48,078 nt of DNA, taken from Hydrogenophaga sp. (lineage in GTDB: Bacteria > Pseudomonadota > Gammaproteobacteria > Burkholderiales > Burkholderiaceae_C). Where the stretch lies: assembly GCA_030696525.1 (NCBI GenBank), contig JAUYSB010000118.1, positions 1 to 48,078 on the forward strand, given 5' to 3'. A program made the translations under genes and the position numbers. Positions 41,812-48,078 of this stretch are shown in pieces (the stretch's first letter is position 1; each line of letters opens with the position of its first letter). The notes under the pieces are model-generated. The model worked only from the letters and a program-made list of their open reading frames with translations, had not been told where the DNA came from and made no database searches.

Positions 41812-43128
41812 CTACTGCGCCACGACCAAAAATCCCTGCACAGGTTTGCCCCCCTCATGCCGGATCACGCGTTCAGTGAAGTCCACATGCGCAAAACCGC
41901 TGTCCTTCAGCAGTTGACGCACATAGTCGGGGGCGTGCTGGTAGCGGTTGGTCTTGAGGTTGAGGACAAAAGAGTCGGTTCCAGCGGGTGCTGTTTCACT
42001 TGAAAAAATGAAACGGCCCTTTGGGTTAAGTATTCGCCGCGCGTTGGGAATGACCGGTTGCAAATCCCCAACATAGATGAGCATGTCCAGCGCCGTGATG
42101 ATGTCGTATTGCGCGTCTGGTGTCGCCTGCAGGGCATCCAGTGCATTGACATGGTGAAACTTGTCGTAGATCCGGTGTTGGGCAGCCTGCTCAAGCATGC
42201 CCAGGGAAAGATCAACTCCCACCAACACGCCCTTCATTGGACCTAGGCATACGCCCAGCAAGCCCGTTCCACACCCCAAGTCAAGGATGTCGGCGTCTTT
42301 GTTTGGGTACCAGTCCAAAATCTGTTCAGCGACATCTTTCGGGAGCCGGTAGTTAAGCCCCTGGACAAGGTGTTTGTCAAAGTTTGGGGCGTAGTTGTCA
42401 AACAAATCCTGAATCAAACGGGTGGGTTGTGAAGCGGGTGTCTCACCGCGGGCACGTGCCGCGTAGTAAAGATAATCTGGGTTCTCGGGTTCGTGGGCCA
42501 GCAACAAGTTGCAATCGGCGGCGGCATCAGCCAAGCGATTGAGTTGGAGATGGCAAAGCACACGCTCTAGGATGAGTTGCAGACTTCCAGGGTGAGCCAG
42601 CAGCAGCTCGTTGTATATGGTGAGCGCAGCAGCAGGGTCGCCTTTGTGTAAGCTAGCTCTGGCCATGCCCAAGCGTATGCCCTGGTCTGAAGGCGCCAAT
42701 TCTTGCGCCATCGTCAACCATTCCAGGGCTTGTGCGGGTTGCCTGACGTCCATGCAAACATGCGCCGCGTCCTTGAGCAGCTCGGCGTTCAAGAGGCCTT
42801 GGTCCGTAGCCAGTTTGACCGCTGTTGCGACGTGCTCAATGGCAGAGCCGAAATCCTTGTTGTGCGCATAGATGGCCGCCAGCCTGAGCGCTGCAGGTGC
42901 CCATTCCGGCGCTAGCTGCTGGGCCTTTTTGGCCGCCTCCAGCATACCTTTGGGGTTGCCTGCTGCCTCGGCCAGCCGGGATCCAAGCCAGTACAGGCGC
43001 GGGTCGTCGCGTTCCTGCTTGTTCAATTCATTGAGAAGCTGGGCGGCTTTCTGCAATTCGCGGCGGACGATCAGCTGTTCTACTCGCTGAAGACGTTGCA
43101 CAAAGCCGGGGCTGGAAGGTGATTTCAT
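41812..43128 (-). CDS. TPR-containing SAM-dependent methyltransferase
   Basis: A 438-residue protein. Residues ~1-215 are TPR repeats (for example LQKAAQLLNELNKQERDDPR, GMLEAAKKAQQLAPEWAPAA, PAQALEWLTMAQELAPSDQG). Residues ~220-438 form a class I methyltransferase with ILDLGCGTGLLGVCLGPMKG as motif I, VGVDLSLGMLEQA as the acidic loop and YDIITALDMLIYVGDL as motif IV. TPR-methyltransferases of this type are frequent in surface-polysaccharide loci. It lies 68 bases downstream of the giant methyltransferase/glycosyltransferase gene in the same direction. The substrate may be a sugar residue of the ABC-exported polymer, or a protein bound by the TPR part. Confidence 0.87.
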   Translation of the reverse strand: MKSPSSPGFVQRLQRVEQLIVRRELQKAAQLLNELNKQERDDPRLYWLGSRLAEAAGNPKGMLEAAKKAQQLAPEWAPAALRLAAIYAHNKDFGSAIEHVATAVKLATDQGLLNAELLKDAAHVCMDVRQPAQALEWLTMAQELAPSDQGIRLGMARASLHKGDPAAALTIYNELLLAHPGSLQLILERVLCHLQLNRLADAAADCNLLLAHEPENPDYLYYAARARGETPASQPTRLIQDLFDNYAPNFDKHLVQGLNYRLPKDVAEQILDWYPNKDADILDLGCGTGLLGVCLGPMKGVLVGVDLSLGMLEQAAQHRIYDKFHHVNALDALQATPDAQYDIITALDMLIYVGDLQPVIPNARRILNPKGRFIFSSETAPAGTDSFVLNLKTNRYQHAPDYVRQLLKDSGFAHVDFTERVIRHEGGKPVQGFLVVAQ

Positions 43129-43196
43129 GAATGTGAGGCGGGCATTGGGGCCGGGGCGTGAGTCTAACCGACCCGGCTAGGCAGGATGGTTGGCGA

Positions 43197-46100
43197 TCAC
43201 GACCGGCTGGAGAGCCAGTTTTTGACTTTGCGTTGCCAGTGGCCAGGGATGTGCTTGGCGACGGTTGAAAGACCGGGTGCCGCTCGCAGCGTGGTCAGCC
43301 AGCGCAGCAGCGCAGGAGCCTCGCCCTCTCGCCCCGATGGGGCGTCCAGAAGGGGAAGCAACGCAAGTGCCAGCTTTCTTGTCTCCTCTGCTGACAGAGG
43401 CTGGGCGGTACTTATGCCTCGCAGGTAATGGGCGCCGTACGTCCAACTAGACGTTGGCCGCTCGGCCAGTGTTGTCGTTGGCGGCACACCAGTCATAAAG
43501 TGCTTGCTTCGCAGATCAAGGAGAATGGCCAGCCATTGCTCGGGCGTTTGCTGCCACTCCACCAGCCAGGCCCAGGGTTGTCCGGTCAAGCGATCAGAAA
43601 ATGCACCCAGCTGCGGAGCCAGAACCGGAAGACCTGCTTTCAAGCAACTGCTGAGGGTGTAGCTGTAGGTTTCGGGCCACTGGGCCGGGAACCAGACCAA
43701 ATCTGGCTGAAGCCATTCAAGAATTTGTGGCAGCTCTTCTTCTTGGTAGGCGCCATGTACGGTCAAACGGGCCTTGGGTTGCACCCGAAGGTGGCGGTAG
43801 CCGTAGCCAATGAGATGAAACTCAATCGGTGCATCGGTTTTTGCCGCGAGCAGTGCCACTTCTTCCAGTACATCCGCGCCTTTGATGCGACTGAGTGCTC
43901 CGATGACCGCGACTTTGATCGGGGAGGCCTCTTCGAGGCGACGCGGCATAGGCACCGGTATGTTGGTGTTGTCCATGTCGATGTGCGGAACCACTGTGAT
44001 GTTGGCTTGAGGCGCGTGTTGCCTCATGCGCCGACCCGTGCTGTCGGCTGGCGTCAGCAAGACGCGGGCTTGCCCCAACAGCAGTCGGTGCCGCTGTCGC
44101 CACTCATCGATGTCGATGTCCTGGGGGGCGGGGTTGCGCCGAAGACACTGTTGACATTGTTCCTTCCCCCGTTCGCCGCAGTAGCGGTCGGTGTGATCGG
44201 TCAGCGAGATTTGTGGGCAATAGGTGTAGTAATCGTGGGCCGTGAAGTCGTGTGTGATGCCCAGCTTGGACGGCAGCTCAAGAACCCAGTCATCATGACC
44301 GAGCAGGTGGTGATAGTGAATGTGGGCGACACCGAGTTGCCGAAGTGATTGTGTCAACAGGTCCAACTGGTTGGGCAACTGGAAGTTCAGTTGCAGCGCT
44401 TCATCAACACCCGTGAGCATCAACGCGACGCCCTTGGTGCTGGGCTTGAGCTGAAGAAAGATGGCGCTTGAATCAAAGTGTTGCGCCAACTCCTGTTGGT
44501 GCCTAAGCGTGCCGCCGTCCCGGTTATGCGTGACGTTGAGGATGACGCGCCGTCCTGTATTGGCAATCCTGGCGATGTCCAAGGCCAGGCGGGCAGGTTT
44601 AGCGGGATCTTGCTGCAGGAACCGATGCACCGAAGGCTCATACTGCGGATGCAGCCGGCGCAGGGTTTCCATGGCTTGTAGCTCGCGCTCCGACTTCGAG
44701 GCACCAAAGCTCACACCGCCTGCATGCCGAACGAAGACGTCCAGCGCATGTAAATGTTTCCATCCCAATTCGCTTGCCCGAACACAAAAGTCGTTTTCTT
44801 CCCCATAGCCTTTGCCGAAGTGGGTTTCGTCGAATAGACCAACCTGCGTCAGGCAATCGCGTCGGGCGTACATGCAAAACCCATGGGCCGTTGGCAGTTC
44901 GACCGACCGTCCCGCCAAGACATTCGCACACAGGGCGTCCATGTCCTCTACGGACAGTCCGAGAGGCATGGCGTTGGCTGAGCAGAAGGTGGGATAGCTG
45001 CAAATGGTTGCGTTGTTGGAGAACGGGGTAACGGTGCCCACTTGGTCTGACGAGTACGCAGCCTGCTGCAGCCTGTCCAGCCAGTCGTTTGCGACTTCCG
45101 CATCGCTGTTGAGCAGTATCACGTCGTTGCTGTCACTCAGGGCCATGCCTTTGTTGGCAGTTCGGACGAAGCCGAGGTTTTCCTCGTTTTCAAGCAAGGT
45201 CACGTGGTCGTGCTGCTGGGCGAAATGGCGAAGCCAGTCGGTGACTTCCGGCTCGGGGCTGCAATCGTTGACGACAATGACGCGGTGCTTGACGGAGGAC
45301 CGGCTTCGCACCACAGACTCCAGACAGGTGCGCGTATCTTCGAGGCCGCGAAACACGGGGACGATCACATCGATTGTGAGGTCCAATGGAAGTTGGCGCG
45401 AAGGGGGGCGGGTGTCGTCGGACACCAAAACAGGTGGCGGCGGCGACGGCTTGCGCACAAGCAAACGATCCAGTCGCATCTTGAGTGCAACCAGCGGACG
45501 AGTGGCACGAAATATGGTGGAGCGCTCTATCCATTGCAGATGCGCCTCAAGTTGACGGTGCTGGCCCTGCCAGTCGTTGGAGGCACGTTCCGCTTCGCGC
45601 AGCAACGCGACGGTCTGCTGTTGAGACTCGCTCAGAGCATGGTGTTGGGTTTGCAACGCTTGGTACGCGGTCCGCAGGCTGGTGTGTTCAAGTGCTAGTG
45701 CCTCGTGGAGCGTGTTCCGAGCCTGTTGGTTCTTTCGTTGTTCGGCAAGCGCTTGCGTCGCCAGGAGGTAGTCGCTTGACATGGGCCAGCCAACCTGCAG
45801 GCGCAAGCTGCCGCCACGGGTCGACAGCGCGAGCAAAGCATTGGCGGTGATGGCCAGTTCGATTTGCGGGTCGTCACCGAAAATCGTGGCGAGCAGCCCT
45901 TGTGTTGTGGGCCACATGCTGGTCAACAGGATGTCTTGGGGCGGACTGTCATGCAGCGGGGGGTCGCCCTCTTCAGTGGCCGACCACCGCCACAACACTC
46001 CACCTTCGGCATCTGACAGCTCGACACCATAGAAATGCATAAAGCCTGCCCGGTCGGCGGGGTCGAGGCGCAAGCGCGTGTAGGGGTGTTCTGGGCTGGC

Positions 46101-46952
46101 AGGCAGCGAGAATTCGATCGTTTGCTGCAGTTGTCCTACTTCGCCGGGCTGTACCAGTTTGAACGATTCGTTGTACCCAGCGCCGATGTCCATGTAGAGC
46201 TGCGTCGAGAACACCGCTGCTGCGGGGTTCTTGGGTGGCGCACCTGATGCTCGTGCCAACGTTTGTGGGTTGGGTGAGTGCTCAAGTGGCGTTGCAACGG
46301 AGATGTACTGGTAGCTCAGCGCATCCGGGCGCGCCAGCAAGTAGCGAGCAACCGCAGGCGGTAGCGCATCAAACGCAACCTTGAACTCGCTGTCGCCAAG
46401 ACTGCGATCGATGGTGGCCACAGTGACCAAGTGCCATCCTTCGGCGTCAAACCACCGATGCAAGGACTGGCGTGTGAAAAAACGCAGGTGAGTGGCGTCG
46501 AGCAGGCCCTCATTTCGGTAGCGAAAATCGCCTTGCAACAACTCTGCCAAGAGGCCGCAGTAGGCGGCGTTGGGGATGGATGTGATGATCTGGCCGCCTG
46601 GCCGCAGTCTGGATTTGCATTGAACCAAGACGGATTCTGGGTGTTTCAAATGTTCCAGAACATCTGCGCAAACGATCCAGTCGTAGGTCTCGCCGGCGAA
46701 AAGCTGTTCCAGGTTTGCCGTGTCCAGGTCGGCCACGACCACGTGGCGGTAGCTCTCGTGAGCCAGGTCTGCCTCGGCCGGGTTGAGTGTCAACCCGTCG
46801 ATGATGATGTTCTTTTGGGTCTTGATGTAATGACCCAGAGAGCCATTGCCCATGCCCAGATCAAGAACGGTCTGACCTGCGTCTATGAAGTCGGCGATCA
46901 CTGACAAAGAGGTGCGCTCGGTCTCAAGGAGGCGGCGGGCATATACATGCAT
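43197..46952 (-). CDS. 1251-residue methyltransferase / coiled-coil / GT2 / GT4 polysaccharide protein
   Basis: Four regions in order. Residues ~1-200 are a class I methyltransferase with TVLDLGMGNGSLGHYI and DWIVCADVLEHLKHPESV. Residues ~240-390 are a beta-rich part of unknown fold. A coiled coil runs at ~395-500, with many Gln, Leu and Glu in heptad-like order. A GT2 domain occupies ~522-770, with TIDVIVPVFRGLEDTRTCLE, VIVVNDCSPEPE and VILLNSDAEVANDWLDR (DxD-like NSDAE). A GT4-like domain occupies ~795-1190, with GALSRIKGADVLEEVALLA and a four-cysteine cluster around residues 912-935. I infer that it extends and methyl-caps the polymer exported by Wzm/Wzt. Methyltransferase plus coiled coil recalls WbdD chain-terminators, but here no kinase is seen and glycosyltransferases are fused. 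Confidence 0.88.
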   Translation of the reverse strand: MHVYARRLLETERTSLSVIADFIDAGQTVLDLGMGNGSLGHYIKTQKNIIIDGLTLNPAEADLAHESYRHVVVADLDTANLEQLFAGETYDWIVCADVLEHLKHPESVLVQCKSRLRPGGQIITSIPNAAYCGLLAELLQGDFRYRNEGLLDATHLRFFTRQSLHRWFDAEGWHLVTVATIDRSLGDSEFKVAFDALPPAVARYLLARPDALSYQYISVATPLEHSPNPQTLARASGAPPKNPAAAVFSTQLYMDIGAGYNESFKLVQPGEVGQLQQTIEFSLPASPEHPYTRLRLDPADRAGFMHFYGVELSDAEGGVLWRWSATEEGDPPLHDSPPQDILLTSMWPTTQGLLATIFGDDPQIELAITANALLALSTRGGSLRLQVGWPMSSDYLLATQALAEQRKNQQARNTLHEALALEHTSLRTAYQALQTQHHALSESQQQTVALLREAERASNDWQGQHRQLEAHLQWIERSTIFRATRPLVALKMRLDRLLVRKPSPPPPVLVSDDTRPPSRQLPLDLTIDVIVPVFRGLEDTRTCLESVVRSRSSVKHRVIVVNDCSPEPEVTDWLRHFAQQHDHVTLLENEENLGFVRTANKGMALSDSNDVILLNSDAEVANDWLDRLQQAAYSSDQVGTVTPFSNNATICSYPTFCSANAMPLGLSVEDMDALCANVLAGRSVELPTAHGFCMYARRDCLTQVGLFDETHFGKGYGEENDFCVRASELGWKHLHALDVFVRHAGGVSFGASKSERELQAMETLRRLHPQYEPSVHRFLQQDPAKPARLALDIARIANTGRRVILNVTHNRDGGTLRHQQELAQHFDSSAIFLQLKPSTKGVALMLTGVDEALQLNFQLPNQLDLLTQSLRQLGVAHIHYHHLLGHDDWVLELPSKLGITHDFTAHDYYTYCPQISLTDHTDRYCGERGKEQCQQCLRRNPAPQDIDIDEWRQRHRLLLGQARVLLTPADSTGRRMRQHAPQANITVVPHIDMDNTNIPVPMPRRLEEASPIKVAVIGALSRIKGADVLEEVALLAAKTDAPIEFHLIGYGYRHLRVQPKARLTVHGAYQEEELPQILEWLQPDLVWFPAQWPETYSYTLSSCLKAGLPVLAPQLGAFSDRLTGQPWAWLVEWQQTPEQWLAILLDLRSKHFMTGVPPTTTLAERPTSSWTYGAHYLRGISTAQPLSAEETRKLALALLPLLDAPSGREGEAPALLRWLTTLRAAPGLSTVAKHIPGHWQRKVKNWLSSRS

Positions 46953-47100
46953 ACGGATTCAACGAGATGCTGGAGTGTGGGGCGGGTATAGGCGCTCCTG
47001 GCTGGCAACGAGGTGCGGCGCAACGTGGATTATCCGGTCTGCAGTCTGCCCGTCGGTTCGCGCAGGCGATAATCTAAGGCTGGACACGAAAACTTTTCGC

Positions 47101-47799
47101 ATGATGGGTTGTGTTGGCAAGTGGAGAACGTTTGATGCGGCAGGGTTGCGCGCGGGCCTGGCTGCGTGCGTGTGTTTCTACTTGACTGTCGCACACGCAC
47201 AAGTTTGGACCTACACGGACGCCGACGGCTTGGTTCAGTTCAGCAACCAGCGACCAAGCGACCGCCAGGCCATGTTGATCAGTGGCGGGCCAGAGTCCCG
47301 CGATATCAAGCAAGAAGGCGCCGCTGTCGGTGAGGGAGTGCAGCGGTCGCTCGCACAGATCGATTCTTCGCCCAGGTACCACGCCATTCGGGAGCAATTG
47401 GATCAAGCGGCACAAGAACATGGCGTTGAGGTCGAGTTGATCAAAGCGGTGGTTGCTGCCGAATCTGCGTTCAATTCAGAAGCTGTGTCCCCCAAAGGCG
47501 CCGTTGGCCTGATGCAGGTGATGCCTGCGACCGCGAGGCGCTTTGGCGTCAGTGCTGCCACCGGCCATACTGTGGAGCGACAGTTGCGAGATCCTCGAAC
47601 CAATGTTCAGACCGGGACTCGGTACCTGGCCTACCTGCTGCAGCTGTTCGACGGCGAGTTGGAGTTGGCTTTGGCTGCCTACAACGCAGGTGAAGGTGCG
47701 GTGATTCGGTCCGGCAGGCAAATCCCGAATTACCGCGAGACTCGCGACTATGTGGCGAAGGTCCTGGGTCTCTATAACGGGTGGCGCGCCCGCCGCTGA
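47101..47799 (+). CDS. Periplasmic lytic transglycosylase with DUF4124 and SLT domains
   Basis: A 232-residue protein from the ATG at 47101. The signal peptide ends in AHA at about residue 33. It is followed by a short DUF4124 segment, QVWTYTDADGLVQFSNQRPS, and a goose-lysozyme-like SLT domain (about residues 100-225). The catalytic Glu is in VVAAESAFNSEAVSP at residue 121, followed by GLMQVMPATARRFGV and AYNAGEGAV. It cleaves the glycan strand of peptidoglycan to give 1,6-anhydro ends. Length suits small SLT enzymes, which often open the wall for envelope machines, but no link to the neighbouring genes is proven. It is divergent from the giant glycosyltransferase gene, with 148 bases between. 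Confidence 0.92.
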   Translation: MMGCVGKWRTFDAAGLRAGLAACVCFYLTVAHAQVWTYTDADGLVQFSNQRPSDRQAMLISGGPESRDIKQEGAAVGEGVQRSLAQIDSSPRYHAIREQLDQAAQEHGVEVELIKAVVAAESAFNSEAVSPKGAVGLMQVMPATARRFGVSAATGHTVERQLRDPRTNVQTGTRYLAYLLQLFDGELELALAAYNAGEGAVIRSGRQIPNYRETRDYVAKVLGLYNGWRARR

Positions 47800-47810
47800 G
47801 CACAGCACGT

Positions 47811-47842
47811 GGCTGCACCAGTGAATGGTGCAGCCGTTTTTT
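47811..47842 (+). terminator. Strong intrinsic terminator after the lytic transglycosylase gene
   Basis: GGCTGCACCA at 47811-47820 pairs perfectly with TGGTGCAGCC at 47826-47835 around a GTGAA loop, followed by GTTTTTT. The 10-bp stem and T-run are clear. It lies between the convergent ends of the transglycosylase and metK genes. It lacks an A-run on the other side, so it serves mainly the plus strand. Confidence 0.92.
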
Positions 47843-47846
47843 CGAA

Positions 47847-48078
47847 TTACAACCCCGCCGCCGCCCGCAGCGCCGCTGCTTTGTCGGTGCGCTCCCAGCT
47901 GAACTCAGGCTCTTCGCGGCCGAAGTGGCCGTAGGCTGCCGTTTTTTCGTAAATCGGGCGCAGCAGGTCCAGCATCTGGATGATGCCTTTCGGACGCAGG
48001 TCGAAGTGCTGGTTGACCAGCGCGGCGATCTGCTCGTCGGGGATGACGCCCGTGCCTTCGGTGTAGACCGTCACGTTC
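47847..48078 (-). CDS. metK: S-adenosylmethionine synthetase, C-terminal part, cut by window edge
   Basis: The last 76 or so residues of MetK are visible: [40 protein letters not shown] and the final [19 protein letters not shown]-x-x-x-F-x-W-E and TDKA are invariant features of the C-terminus. MetK makes S-adenosylmethionine from ATP and methionine in the cytoplasm. The gene enters the window from the right edge on the minus strand and ends 5 bases after the terminator T-run. It is a housekeeping gene and marks the border of the envelope locus. Confidence 0.97.
   Translation of the reverse strand, partial: NVTVYTEGTGVIPDEQIAALVNQHFDLRPKGIIQMLDLLRPIYEKTAAYGHFGREEPEFSWERTDKAAALRAAAGL

Noticed and set aside
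1-48078. CRISPR arrays, insertion sequences, tRNA or rRNA genes
   Set aside because: No regularly spaced direct repeats, transposase-like frames, tRNA cloverleaf patterns or rRNA stretches were noticed on reading both strands.

Overview
The window looks like a chromosomal segment of a Gram-negative betaproteobacterium, most likely a member of the Burkholderiales (Comamonadaceae-like). This rests on the high GC content, the gsp gene order, the outer-membrane polysaccharide genes and the overall gene style. The assignment is an inference and no rRNA or other marker is present to fix it. Almost every gene serves the cell envelope: surface polysaccharide synthesis, glycan transfer, type II secretion and polysaccharide export.

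Region 1 (1-13100, minus strand) is one long Wzx/Wzy-type polysaccharide operon read from 13100 downward. It encodes a Wzz-like chain-length protein, an O-antigen ligase/polymerase-like protein, a WbpM/CapD-type nucleotide-sugar dehydratase, a GT4 glycosyltransferase, WecB and WecC (UDP-ManNAcA), Gmd and an Rmd-like reductase (GDP-D-rhamnose), another GT4, a Wzx flippase and the start of a second polymerase cut off by the window edge. The last two genes are clearly AT-richer than the rest.

Region 2 (13262-23646) has a second Wzx-like protein on the plus strand, convergent with a six-gene minus-strand operon. That operon encodes a PMT-like GT-C transferase, a polyprenyl-phosphate hexose synthase fused to GtrA, a TMTC-like GT-C/TPR protein, a GT4-GT2 fusion, an exported 585-residue repeat protein of unknown function, and a VanZ-like membrane protein. 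This looks like a lipid-linked-sugar glycosylation module working on the periplasmic side. The repeat protein has about eleven ~27-residue units whose key motif alternates between two types, and I found no name for it.

Region 3 (23775-37964, plus strand) is a type II secretion operon in the order gspE-F-G-H-I-J-K-L-M-C/N-D. It is followed by a small lipoprotein, a probably abundant exported protein with four cysteines ending at a strong terminator, and a periplasmic parvulin-type prolyl isomerase. I infer a secretion machine with a candidate cargo and folding helper beside it.

Region 4 (38009-46952) holds a second, ABC-transporter-dependent polysaccharide locus. On the plus strand are Wzm, Wzt with a C-terminal carbohydrate-binding region, an LpxL-like acyltransferase with an atypical catalytic motif and a fatty-acid-hydroxylase/sterol-desaturase family protein. 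Facing them on the minus strand are a 1251-residue methyltransferase/coiled-coil/GT2/GT4 protein and a TPR-methyltransferase. The window ends with a DUF4124-SLT lytic transglycosylase, a strong terminator, and the 3' end of metK. No gene-free stretch exceeds 300 bases, and I saw no tRNA, rRNA, CRISPR array or insertion sequence.
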